64,000 nucleotides of DNA from Rugosimonospora africana (GTDB taxonomy: Bacteria > Actinomycetota > Actinomycetes > Mycobacteriales > Micromonosporaceae): contig NZ_BONZ01000038.1 of the NCBI RefSeq assembly GCF_016862975.1, positions 176,367 through 240,366 on the forward strand. Reading direction: 5' to 3'. This document shows, piece after piece, positions 16,207-24,688 of this stretch. The notes under the pieces were generated by a model that saw nothing but the letters and a program-made list of their open reading frames with translations, did not search any database and had not been told where the DNA came from. The position numbers and the translations under genes were made by a program. Position 1 is the first letter of the stretch; the number at the start of each line of letters is the position of its first letter.

Positions 16207-17568
16207 CTAGCGACGCGACACGGCGAGCAGGAACGCCGCGGCGGTCCGGACGCCCCGGTCGAACGCGCGGACGGACAGCCGCTCGTCGGGTGCGTGCATC
16301 CGGTCGTCGGGCAGCGCGAACCCGATGAGGACGGTGGGTACGCCGCGCCGGACCGCCAGCTCGTACACCGCGGGGATGGTGCCGCCCGCACGCAGCAGCA
16401 CGGGTTCGACGCCGAAACCGTGCCGGCAGGCGGCCCGCGCGGCGGCCACCACCGGCCCGGAGACCGGCAACTCCACCGGCGGCGCGGCGGAGGCCACGGT
16501 CAGCTCCGCCCGGGTACCGGGCCGGGCCAGCGCGCGGATCCGTCGGGTCAGCTCGGCGTGCATTCGCCGCGGATCCTGACCCGGCGCCAGCCGCAGGTTG
16601 AGGTGAGCGCGGGCTTGGGCCACCACCACCGCCCGGCCCCGCCCTCCGGTCAGCCCCGCGTCCAGCGCGGACACCACGAGCGCCGGGCGTACCGTGCCCC
16701 GCTCGTACGCGGTCCATCCGGCCTCGACCGTGCCCGGACCGGGTACGGCGGCCCGCGCCAGCGCCAACAGCTCACGGTCGGACGGGTCGCCCGGGGTCCG
16801 GCCCGGTCGCGGCCGGGTACCGGTATCCAGGCCGGCGCGCAGCCGCCCGTACCGGTCGTGCAGCCCGGCGACGATCCGGCACAGTTCCCGGGCAGGGTCG
16901 GCGACCACCCCGCCGTACGCGCCGGAGTGCAGGTCGGTCGCCGCGCCCCGGACGGTGAGCCGGCAATGCAGCGAGCCGCGCAGCGACACGGTCAGCGCCG
17001 GGGTGTCCACGTCGCGCATGCGGGTGTCGCTGACCACCGCCGCGTCCGGCACCCGGCCAGCCCACACCGTGTCGAGCACCCGGGCCAGGTGCGGGCTGCC
17101 GACCTCCTCCTCGCCGTCGAGCACCACGACGACGTTGACCGGCAGGGCACCGGCGACGGCAAGCCACGACTCGATCGCGGCGAGGTGCGTGAACAACTGG
17201 CCCTTGTCGTCCGAGACGCCCCGGCCGATGAGCAGGTCGCCGCGCAGGGTGGGCCGGAACGCACCGTGGCTCCACGCGGCGGCCGGCCCGGCCGGCTGGA
17301 CGTCGTAGTGGCCGTACACCAGAAGGGTCGGACGCCCGTCGCCGGGACCGGCCCGCCCGACCACGGCCGGCGCCCCGGGAGTGCGCACCAGGCCTACGTT
17401 GGCCAGGCCGGCCGCGCGCAGCCGGTCGACCAGCCACCGCGCGGCCCGGGCGACGTCCGCGCGCCGCGCCGGGTCTGCGCTGACGCTCGGGATCGCGGCG
17501 AGCGCCGCCACGTCGGCCAGGTACCGGTCGCGGTGCGCCCCGGCGTGCGACAGCACCGCGGCGAGCAC
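16207..17568 (-). CDS. M20-family dipeptidase
   Basis: A 453-residue cytosolic metallopeptidase of the CNDP/ArgE/DapE group. Metal ligands and active site are intact: YGHYDVQP (His and Asp) near residue 85, GRGVSDDKGQ near 115, and DGEEEVGSPH near 150, followed by the dimerisation lid domain and a late His near FALPDDRMHAPDE. GTG 17568 has GGAG 8 nt upstream; its spacing from the preceding stop is only 12 nt, so it is probably read with the unassigned cluster upstream. A broad dipeptidase activity is the safest call. Confidence 0.82.
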   Translation of the reverse strand: MLAAVLSHAGAHRDRYLADVAALAAIPSVSADPARRADVARAARWLVDRLRAAGLANVGLVRTPGAPAVVGRAGPGDGRPTLLVYGHYDVQPAGPAAAWSHGAFRPTLRGDLLIGRGVSDDKGQLFTHLAAIESWLAVAGALPVNVVVVLDGEEEVGSPHLARVLDTVWAGRVPDAAVVSDTRMRDVDTPALTVSLRGSLHCRLTVRGAATDLHSGAYGGVVADPARELCRIVAGLHDRYGRLRAGLDTGTRPRPGRTPGDPSDRELLALARAAVPGPGTVEAGWTAYERGTVRPALVVSALDAGLTGGRGRAVVVAQARAHLNLRLAPGQDPRRMHAELTRRIRALARPGTRAELTVASAAPPVELPVSGPVVAAARAACRHGFGVEPVLLRAGGTIPAVYELAVRRGVPTVLIGFALPDDRMHAPDERLSVRAFDRGVRTAAAFLLAVSRR

Positions 17569-17580
17569 CTGGCGCTCCGG

Positions 17581-18780
17581 TCAGGGACGCTTGCCGTTGG
17601 CCGACATCGCCGACCCGCGGTACGTGCCCAGGCCACCGCGGCGCGAGTAGTTCGGGCCGCGGCGGCGCGGACGGGGTGCGGCGACGCCCACCGGGCTGTG
17701 CCGGTCCCAGGGCAGGACGCGTTCGGTCTCGCTGCGCTTGGCCAGACCCAGCGACTGCGCCGACGTGATCCACTCCTCCGCCGGTTCGGCGATCTCCAGC
17801 AGCAGCGCCTCGAACTCCGCCCGGGTCGATTCCAGGATGTGCGGTGCGCCGAGCCAGCGCAGCACCTGCCGGCCGGTGACACCCATCCGCTGGCGGGGCG
17901 AGGTCACCAGGCGCTCGTCGAAGTAGCGGATCAGAACTTCGTCGACCACGTCCCAGGCGTTCGCCGCCCCGAACAGTTCCTTGATGTCGGGGGCGTCGAG
18001 GATCCGGTACGCCTCGTCGAGCAACTGCATCAGCTCGACGCGCAACACGTTGAGGTGGCCGTACGAGGTGAACTTCAGGTTGTTGCGCAGGTCGAGACCG
18101 GCTCGCCGGACGATCGCGATGCTGCCGAAGCTCGGGTCGTACGCGCGCATCCGGATCACGTCCGAGATGCGCTTGTCCCGCCAGAACAGCGCCACCTGGT
18201 TGGAGAAGTGCACGAGCAGCTTGTGGAAGTCGGTGTTCGGCCGCGACCCGGCGGCACCACGCCCCGAGCCGTACCCGAGCACCCGCCGGTACGCGCCGAT
18301 GCGGTCGTCCTGCGTGTACCGCAGCACCTCGCGCCGGTCGAACTTGTAGAGCCCGAACGCACCCGGGCCGTCGGACAGCCGCACCGCGCCCTGCTGGAAC
18401 AGCTGCTGCAGCTTGTGCACCACCTTGAAGACACCGATCTTCTCGTGCTGGTACACGTAGTACAGGTCGCCGACGGCCAGGATCCGCTCGGAGGCGACGG
18501 TCTCGTCGTACTCCTTGACCCCGCGCGGCATCCGGGTCTCGCCCAGCACGGTCGCCGCCTGCGGACCGACACCGGCCAGCTGCGCGAGGCCGCCGTCGGG
18601 GGGCGGCGCGGCGGCCAGGTCGGCGGCGTCGATGACCGCCTGCATGTCGTCGAGCTGCTTGTTGATGGCGTCGGCGAGCTGCGGGTCGACGGACAGCTGG
18701 GAGGCCAGGCCGCTCGCCACCTGCTCACGCAGCGCCGCGAGCCGGTCGTACAGCTCGTCGTATTCCTTCTCGGTGCTCAT
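17581..18780 (-). CDS. Uncharacterised protein of the acidic-repeat cluster (A)
   Basis: A 399-residue soluble protein I cannot assign. An N-terminal helical coil (EKEYDELYDRLAALREQ) is followed by a Pro/Gly linker, then a region with Tyr/Phe-rich strands (VGDLYYVYQHEKIGVFKVVH near residue 105) and a helical C-terminal half. It ends in a basic, Gly-rich tail (RPRRRGPNYSRRGGLGTYRG). There is no signal peptide or membrane segment. The start overlaps the stop of the upstream gene (ATGA, 18777-18780), tying it to the same operon. Confidence 0.7.
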   Translation of the reverse strand: MSTEKEYDELYDRLAALREQVASGLASQLSVDPQLADAINKQLDDMQAVIDAADLAAAPPPDGGLAQLAGVGPQAATVLGETRMPRGVKEYDETVASERILAVGDLYYVYQHEKIGVFKVVHKLQQLFQQGAVRLSDGPGAFGLYKFDRREVLRYTQDDRIGAYRRVLGYGSGRGAAGSRPNTDFHKLLVHFSNQVALFWRDKRISDVIRMRAYDPSFGSIAIVRRAGLDLRNNLKFTSYGHLNVLRVELMQLLDEAYRILDAPDIKELFGAANAWDVVDEVLIRYFDERLVTSPRQRMGVTGRQVLRWLGAPHILESTRAEFEALLLEIAEPAEEWITSAQSLGLAKRSETERVLPWDRHSPVGVAAPRPRRRGPNYSRRGGLGTYRGSAMSANGKRP

Positions 18781-20414
18781 CGGTCACTCCTGTCCAGCGT
18801 CGCAGCGCCCGTGTCCGCACTCTGGACGCGGATCCACTCGTGGTCCTCGACGCGCCACCGGTCTGGCTGGCCGGCCGCTCCGATCGCGCGGATCTCCAAC
18901 GCGGTCGCGGTGGTCACGTCGTGGCCGTCGCTCTCGAACCGCAGCTGCCACACGCCGCCGCCCTGATCCACGGCGTGGTCGCCGGTCGCCACGACCAGAA
19001 GGCCCGGGCCGGTCAGCACGAACGCGTGTGCCGAGGGGTCGAAGTTGCTGACCGTCACCTCGAACGGCTCGCCGTCGAAGACGATCTCGGGTACGGTCCG
19101 GAACAGCACCGCCCGGAACGTGGCCCGCGCCAGCCGCGCGGTGATCCGCAGAGTACGCAACAGCTCGGCCGCCGCTGCCTCGACCCGCGCGGTACGGAAC
19201 CCCAGCGGCAGGTCGCCGCGCACCTTGATCTTCAGGCTTCCCCGTTCGCACACCGGAACCAGCAGGTGCCGGGCGGCGTCGCGGAGCGCCTCGACAGTCG
19301 GTACGAACGCCGTCTCCACCGCGTCGCGACCGCCCACGTCGATGACGGCCTTCCCCTCGCTGCCGGCGAAGGCGCGCACCCACTCCAGCAGGCTGTCGAC
19401 GAACAGCGTGGTGCCCGGTACCCGGACCGCCTGCCGCTGGCCCTTGTCGATCAGCACCGAGTCCAGTGCCGACTCCAGGTCGTCCACCAGGTCGTACAGC
19501 GCGGCGAGCTGGCCGCCCAGCACGGTGAGGGTGTTGCCCAGGAACACCCCGGAGCCGGCGAACACGTCGAGTTGCTGCCGCTGCGAGTCCCAGCTCATGA
19601 CCAACCCCGCGACCCAGTCCGACAAAGTGATGAACGTGGTCTCGATGCGCTCGTCGGCCAGCGTGTTGACGCTGCGGTTGTCGGCCTGCAGGAAGCCGAA
19701 CTGGTCGCGCACGCGACCGAGGTGCCCGCCGATGTGCCGCGCGTCGAAGTCCGTCGTGCTGAACCCCACCCGCGGGTCGTACGCGGTGAGCATGCGGAAC
19801 AACAGATCGATGCGCTCCTCCCGGAGTACCGGCGAGGCCAGTTCGTACCGCAGCTCCTCCAGGTCATGACGGACCAGGCCGCGGAAGGCCGCACAGTCGT
19901 CCGGGTCCGCGTCGGGCAGCAGCGGCACCAGCGAGTCCAGCAGCGGCAACGCCTCGCGGACCGTGCTGGCCACCCGTGCCGCGAGCGACGCCTGCCCGCC
20001 GGTCACCTGGCCGAGGTCAGCCTGGACGGCGAAGCCGCGCGGAGTCCAGGTCAGCTCGTTGTGCCCCTCCACCCGCTTGATGGCGAAGCTGTTGGTGAGC
20101 GCGGCGAGGAACGCGGTCGGATCGTCCGGGCGCCAGCGCCAGCCGAGCGTGTCACTGATCCGCCGCAGCGCGGTGATCCCCGGATCCCCCGGGACGTCGC
20201 CGGCCGTGGTCGAGGCGACCTCTTTGGTGAGGATCGGGAACGGCAGGTCGGGCACGCTGGACCCGGGCGACGGCGAGTGCCCGTTGGACGACGTGGACCC
20301 GCCCAGCGCCTGCTCGGTCGGCACGGCGCCGTTGCCGTCCCCGCCCGTGCCGCCGCCACGTGTCTGGCCGGGCGTCGGGCGTGGGTCCGGCTTGCGCCTC
20401 GGGCTGGTTGGCAT
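18777..20414 (-). CDS. Uncharacterised protein of the acidic-repeat cluster (B)
   Basis: A 545-residue protein with a disordered Pro/Gly/Ser N-terminus (about 1-55), a long helical body, and a C-terminal beta-sandwich-like segment (about 445-540, FDGEPFEVTVSNFDPSAHAF). It might be a structural or adaptor protein; no catalytic motif is visible and there is no signal peptide. It overlaps the next gene by 4 nt and follows gene C by 24 nt. I do not recognise a family. Confidence 0.7.
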   Translation of the reverse strand: MPTSPRRKPDPRPTPGQTRGGGTGGDGNGAVPTEQALGGSTSSNGHSPSPGSSVPDLPFPILTKEVASTTAGDVPGDPGITALRRISDTLGWRWRPDDPTAFLAALTNSFAIKRVEGHNELTWTPRGFAVQADLGQVTGGQASLAARVASTVREALPLLDSLVPLLPDADPDDCAAFRGLVRHDLEELRYELASPVLREERIDLLFRMLTAYDPRVGFSTTDFDARHIGGHLGRVRDQFGFLQADNRSVNTLADERIETTFITLSDWVAGLVMSWDSQRQQLDVFAGSGVFLGNTLTVLGGQLAALYDLVDDLESALDSVLIDKGQRQAVRVPGTTLFVDSLLEWVRAFAGSEGKAVIDVGGRDAVETAFVPTVEALRDAARHLLVPVCERGSLKIKVRGDLPLGFRTARVEAAAAELLRTLRITARLARATFRAVLFRTVPEIVFDGEPFEVTVSNFDPSAHAFVLTGPGLLVVATGDHAVDQGGGVWQLRFESDGHDVTTATALEIRAIGAAGQPDRWRVEDHEWIRVQSADTGAATLDRSDR

Positions 20415-20438
20415 GACTACCTCCGTGGTGGCGATGTC

Positions 20439-20903
20439 TCAGCGGCTCGTGGTCAGGCGGACCGTCGGGACGGATTTCTGTTCAAGTACCTCGCGCCAGC
20501 AGCGCAGCAGGATCTGTTCGGCGTCGTGGAGCGGTTGTTCGCACCGGTCCAGTCCGGTGTCGACGGCCTGCCACCAGGCCCGCCAACCGTTGCCGTGGGG
20601 CGCCAGCGCCCGGCGCAGGGCCGTCGTCGCGGCATAGCCGCGCAGCTGCCGCTCGTACCGGGTGCGCAGGCCGTCGAGCGCGCCGGCGACATCGGCCAGC
20701 GCCGGGTCCTCGCCGAGGCCGGCCAATGCGGCCTCGATCTCGCCCAGCCCGTCGGTGACCTGTTCGCTCAGGCCGTCGGCGGCGGCGAGGTCTCCCGGGC
20801 GGTCCTCGGTCACCGTCACCGCCAGTTCCCGCCACGCCTGGCGCAGCCGCCGCAGCGCGGCGTCGAGCGCGGCGGTCTCGGTCGCGAGACTCATGACTGT
20901 CAC
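20439..20903 (-). CDS. Small helical protein of the acidic-repeat cluster (C)
   Basis: A 154-residue, almost fully alpha-helical protein rich in Ala/Leu/Arg/Glu, with a Trp-containing middle (GNGWRAWWQAVDTGLDR). GTG 20903 overlaps the metallopeptidase stop (GTGA); ATG 20894 is an alternative. Its coupling suggests a stoichiometric partner of its neighbours. No function can be assigned. Confidence 0.65.
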   Translation of the reverse strand: MTVMSLATETAALDAALRRLRQAWRELAVTVTEDRPGDLAAADGLSEQVTDGLGEIEAALAGLGEDPALADVAGALDGLRTRYERQLRGYAATTALRRALAPHGNGWRAWWQAVDTGLDRCEQPLHDAEQILLRCWREVLEQKSVPTVRLTTSR

Positions 20904-22312
20904 CGCCTCGCCAGTTCGAGGAAGAAGTTGCGCATCAACGTCTCCGGATCGGCCCGGCCCTGCTCGACCGCGACCCGGACCGCGCCGATGAGAAACCGCT
21001 CGGGTACGACGCCCGGGTCGACTCCCCGGGCGAGCCGGTCGGCGGCCTCCTCGACCATCGCCTGCTCCTTGCGCTCGAACCGCAGCACCTGGCTCAGGGT
21101 GCGGTCACCGAGGCTGGGAAAGCGGGTCCCGGCGATCGCGTCGACCACCAGCGGCACGGTTCGGCTCGCGGTGCGCAGGACGACCGGCGGGATCGACGAT
21201 CCCCGCGCGTTCGGGTACAGGCTGCGCCACAGCCGCTCGTACCCGGTCGCCTCGTCACCGAAGCCCATCCGGCGCAGCAGGTGGATGGACAGGAACGCCC
21301 GCAGGTACGGGGTCGGGTGCGGCCCGTCCGGCGAGTAGTGCAGCGACATGGCCGGGTCGCGGCCGATCACGTCGAACAGTGAGCCGACGAACGCCGGACC
21401 GCCCAGCAGCAGACCCGACAGGTCGGCGAAGCTCTCCCGGTTCCACCGGGTCCACACCGCCACCACGTCCCGGGGCAGCCGCGCGTCGAGCAGCCGCCGC
21501 GCGATGCTGCGCGGCACGGCCCGTTGCAGGCCCAGGTCGTTCTGCAGGTTGTGGCTGATCTCGTGGAGCACCGCGCCGAGCGTCCACGGGTTGACCAGCC
21601 GGTGGTACGGCAACTGCACCAGCGGGAACGGGTTGAGCTGCCGACCCAGCCGGCGCAGCGGGATGCCGCGGCGGTAGGTGGCCGGCGAGAACCCGGTGCG
21701 CATGTACGAGAACGGCGGCGGTGCAGGGATCGAGCGCGGTACCCCCAGCCCCAGGTACGCGTACTGGTAGCAGTCCAGCGCGATGCGGTCGCAGCCGAGC
21801 AGCCAGTCGGCGTACTTGGACTGGCGCTGGCCGAACAGTTCGAGGTAGAAGTCCCAGACCCGTTCGGTGGCACGTACCCAGTCGTGGGCGCGGGACTTGA
21901 CCTTCAACAGTTCGACCAGGCGTTCCTGGGTCGGCGACTCCCCCGCGGCCTCGGCCGCCAGCCGCACCGCGCCGGTGACCGCGCGCAGTGGCCGGCGCAG
22001 CGTCTCCAGCAGCCGGTTGACGGCCAGGATGTGCCCCTCGGACGGGGTGGCCGCTCCCGCGCCGAACTCCGCGCGGGTGAACGGTCGCAGCGCCGCGAGG
22101 TGCCGTTCGACGTTGGTCGCCTGGCTGGACACCCAGGGCCGCAGCGGCGCGACCCTCCGACCAGTCTGGCTCGGCGCGTCTGTCGCCGCGCCACGACCCA
22201 GACCAGTCGCGCCCGGTTGCGCCTGCCTCGGGGCGCCCGCCGGACGCCCGACCGCGCGCCCCGGCGGGCTGCGGCGGGGCGGGGCGGGCGCGACACCGAG
22301 GTCAGCGAACAC
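20900..22312 (-). CDS. HExxH metallopeptidase-like protein of the acidic-repeat cluster
   Basis: A 470-residue predicted cytosolic zinc peptidase. LHEISHNLQ places H250, E251 and H254 in an HExxH site, and NRESFADLSG supplies a third ligand, E293, about 39 residues later, as in gluzincins with an ExxxD motif. I know no named family with this arrangement. A basic, Pro-rich N-terminal tail (about 1-60) contains an in-frame copy of the 52-bp hairpin element (residues about 35-52). It overlaps the acidic protein gene upstream by 11 nt. Possible substrates are the acidic-repeat proteins themselves; this is speculation from context. Confidence 0.7.
   Translation of the reverse strand: MFADLGVAPAPPRRSPPGRAVGRPAGAPRQAQPGATGLGRGAATDAPSQTGRRVAPLRPWVSSQATNVERHLAALRPFTRAEFGAGAATPSEGHILAVNRLLETLRRPLRAVTGAVRLAAEAAGESPTQERLVELLKVKSRAHDWVRATERVWDFYLELFGQRQSKYADWLLGCDRIALDCYQYAYLGLGVPRSIPAPPPFSYMRTGFSPATYRRGIPLRRLGRQLNPFPLVQLPYHRLVNPWTLGAVLHEISHNLQNDLGLQRAVPRSIARRLLDARLPRDVVAVWTRWNRESFADLSGLLLGGPAFVGSLFDVIGRDPAMSLHYSPDGPHPTPYLRAFLSIHLLRRMGFGDEATGYERLWRSLYPNARGSSIPPVVLRTASRTVPLVVDAIAGTRFPSLGDRTLSQVLRFERKEQAMVEEAADRLARGVDPGVVPERFLIGAVRVAVEQGRADPETLMRNFFLELARR
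22158..22209. repeat. 52-bp hairpin element inside the metallopeptidase gene
   Basis: Begins CGACCAGTCTGGCTCG and ends ACCCAGACCAGTCG, with inner arms GGCGCG/CGCGCC. It lies in frame in the basic N-terminal tail of the HExxH protein. Confidence 0.88.
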
Positions 22313-23021
22313 GGGAGCGGACTCTCCTCGATCGGGCCGCCGAGCGGATCGGGCGGCGGGCCGGCCGGCGGTAGGTGCCGGTACGGCGGCGGTTGCGGGC
22401 GTGCCAGCGCCGGTCGAACACGGCGACGGCGTTGGTGGCGCGGCGCGCGCTGTCCGGGTCGGACAGCACCCGGCTGGTCATGTCGCCGAGCGTGCGGAAC
22501 ACCGAGTTGCCGGTGATGTCCCGGCCGCCCGCCGCCTGGTCTGCCAGGCTCTGCACGGTGCGCTGGGCGATCACCGGCAGCGCGGAGACCAGCTTGCGGG
22601 TCTGCGGGTTGCTGCGCAGTTGGCGTACCACTCGGGTGGCGCCGCGCACGAGCGTCGGGGCGAGCCTGCGCACCAGCGGCGCGGCGCGCGGGATCAGCTT
22701 GGCCGCGAGAGGCAGCAGCGCGCCGATGAACGCCTCGGCCTCCGCCTCGCTTTCCGCGGACGCGGCCGAGTGGGCGAAGTGGGCCATCAGTTCGGCGTCC
22801 GGGTAGATGCGCCGGACCGGGTTGACGAAGTCCTCGCTCTCGCCTTCGGCCTCTAGCTCGGCCTCGGTTTCGAACTCGAACTCGTACTCCGCCTCTTCCT
22901 CGCCCTCGTCTTCGTACTCGTACTCGCCCTCGAGCTCGTCCTCGAACTCGGATTCGGCCTCGTAGGCGCTCTCCAGCTCGTCTTCCAGCTCACCCTCGAT
23001 GGTCGGGTATCTCGTACTCAC
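22302..23021 (-). CDS. Acidic-repeat protein 1
   Basis: A 239-residue protein in three parts. Residues about 8-65 are an extreme Glu-rich tract alternating with Phe/Tyr/Leu/Ala (EFEDELEGEYEYEDEGEEE). A helical, hydrophobic middle follows (LLPLAAKLIPRAAPLVRRLA). The C-terminus is very basic (RRWHARNRRRTGTYRRPA). The middle and tail resemble those of acidic-repeat protein 2, so the two are diverged paralogues. Opposite charges at the two ends would favour self-assembly. No signal peptide; function unknown. Confidence 0.7.
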   Translation of the reverse strand: MSTRYPTIEGELEDELESAYEAESEFEDELEGEYEYEDEGEEEAEYEFEFETEAELEAEGESEDFVNPVRRIYPDAELMAHFAHSAASAESEAEAEAFIGALLPLAAKLIPRAAPLVRRLAPTLVRGATRVVRQLRSNPQTRKLVSALPVIAQRTVQSLADQAAGGRDITGNSVFRTLGDMTSRVLSDPDSARRATNAVAVFDRRWHARNRRRTGTYRRPARRPIRSAARSRRVRSRVR

Positions 23022-23036
23022 CGGTCCTCCTTCGGC

Positions 23037-24398
23037 TCACCTGGTGTGTCGCTGCCCCACGCGCGTCACTGTCGCGGTGCGGGCGGGTGTCGCGCCCCGG
23101 GGGACGCGCACGTCGGTCACCACCCGTACGGTCCGCGCGGGCTGCCCGGGGCGTCCGGGTACGCGTACCGGCGTGACGACACGCATCGTGCTGCTCCGCC
23201 GGGCTGTGTTCAGACCAGTTCCGTGACCGCCAACGAGCCGGTTGCGCACCGGGTAGCCCCGGACGGCGCGCGCACCGTGGTGGCGCGGCCGGCCGCCGGC
23301 GTACTGGTACCCGCCGCGGTGACCGTGGTGCGGGCCGTGGTGCGGGCCGTGGTGCGCCTTGGCGTACCGGCGCGCGCCGACGACGTTGCGCGCCAACGCG
23401 TGCCGGCACCGGCGGTGGCTGCCCAGCACCCGGGCGGTGTGCCGGGCCATCACCCGGCCGGCGTGGGCCGACGTGACCGGCGCGCCGGAGCTGGCCCGCC
23501 GGGTCAGCGTCTCCGCCGTGTCGCGCACGATCGTGGGTACCGCCCGCACGAACTCCCGCGCCTCCTGCGTGCCGTACAGCAGCCGCGTGATCACGGCAGA
23601 GCCGCGGACCAGGCCGGGCAGTACGCGGGCGAGTGCCCGGCGGTCGCGTGCCGACAGCACGGTCAGCGACGCCGCGCCGGCGAGTGCCTCGGCTTCGGCC
23701 TCACTGGCGGCCTGCGTCGCCATGGCGGCCAGCGCCTCGGCCTCGCACTGCGCCGCGGTCAGCGGCCGGCCGGTCGCCGCGCGGTGGTCCGCCTCGAGCT
23801 CGGACTCGCTCTCGCCCTCCGCCTCGCCCTCCAGCTGGCTGGTCAGGGCTCGCGCCGCCATGCCGGCGATGGGACCACCGACGGCGGTGGCGACGAGCGG
23901 TCCGGCGGTCTTGGCGAGCGTCTTGAGCATGGGCGCGGCTTTGCGTAGCAACCCGCCAAAGCGTTTGCGCAGACCCTTGAAGAATTCTTCGCCCTCGTCC
24001 TCGTACTCGGCTTCGTACTCGTCCTCGAATTCGGCCTCGTCCTCGTACTCGCTCTCGTACTCGCTCTCGCCGAGCAGGCCGCCGACGACCTTTCCGAGAC
24101 CGCCGAGGAACTCTTCGCTCTCGTCCTCGTACTCGGCTTCGAGTTCGTCTTCGAATTCGCCCTCGAACTCGTCTTCGTACTCACTCTCGAACTCGTCCTC
24201 GAACTCGCCTTCCAGCTCGTCCTCGAACTCGTCCTCCCCCTCGCCGAGCAGACCGCCGACGAGTTTGCCGATGCCGCCGAGGAACTCCTCGCCCTCGGCC
24301 TCGCTCTCGTCCTCGCCCTCGCCGAACAGGCCGCCGACGATCTTCCCGAGGAACTCCTCGCTCTCCCGGGACACCGCGAGGTCGTGCTGATGTGCCAT
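23037..24398 (-). CDS. Acidic-repeat protein 2 with four EEFLGG-type motifs
   Basis: A 453-residue protein. The first ~155 residues hold four copies of a motif close to EEFLGGxGKxVGGLLGE separated by Glu/Asp/Phe/Tyr repeats; the fourth copy is altered (EEFFKGLRKRFGGLL). A hydrophobic helical region (MLKTLAKTAGPLVATAVGGP) follows, then a helical middle, a His-rich stretch (HHGPHHGPHHGHRGG) and a basic, Thr/Arg/Val C-terminus. ATG 24398 follows GGAGGAG. It is the first gene of the cluster. The amphipathic motif may mediate membrane contact or assembly. I cannot name a family. Confidence 0.72.
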   Translation of the reverse strand: MAHQHDLAVSRESEEFLGKIVGGLFGEGEDESEAEGEEFLGGIGKLVGGLLGEGEDEFEDELEGEFEDEFESEYEDEFEGEFEDELEAEYEDESEEFLGGLGKVVGGLLGESEYESEYEDEAEFEDEYEAEYEDEGEEFFKGLRKRFGGLLRKAAPMLKTLAKTAGPLVATAVGGPIAGMAARALTSQLEGEAEGESESELEADHRAATGRPLTAAQCEAEALAAMATQAASEAEAEALAGAASLTVLSARDRRALARVLPGLVRGSAVITRLLYGTQEAREFVRAVPTIVRDTAETLTRRASSGAPVTSAHAGRVMARHTARVLGSHRRCRHALARNVVGARRYAKAHHGPHHGPHHGHRGGYQYAGGRPRHHGARAVRGYPVRNRLVGGHGTGLNTARRSSTMRVVTPVRVPGRPGQPARTVRVVTDVRVPRGATPARTATVTRVGQRHTR

Positions 24399-24623
24399 TG
24401 CCGGCTCCTCCCTACACAAGGGCTACCCGTACCAGTGCAGGACAGTCGACGCCGGCGCGGTAGTCGCCAGTGAATGGGGGCTCGGGCGTGTTGCCCTTCT
24501 CAAGCTGCCCTTGTCGAGTTGCCCGGACCGTGCTGCCCCGGGTGAGGCGCCGCGGGTGGGCTAGCTCGTTTGTGCGTCGGCCGGACATCCCAATGGCGCC
24601 TCGTGTCGCGCATCTGCTAGAAC

Positions 24624-24637
24624 GACGACTTGTCGTC
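24624..24637. promoter_or_regulatory. Short inverted repeat before the LuxR-type gene
   Basis: GACGAC-TT-GTCGTC lies 52 bp before the LuxR start, in the 290-bp gap that must hold the divergent promoters of the acidic-repeat operon and the regulator. It is a candidate operator for the regulator itself. Confidence 0.4.
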
Positions 24638-24688
24638 CTGGATGCTGCCCATGGAGTGTTGCCTCGTTCGGCGCGCTAAGGGGGCTCG

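Noticed and set aside
17581..24398. Contractile injection, gas-vesicle or encapsulin gene cluster
   Set aside because: No sheath, tube, baseplate, AAA+, GvpA or encapsulin-like sequence is present; only uncharacterised proteins with an HExxH motif and acidic repeats.
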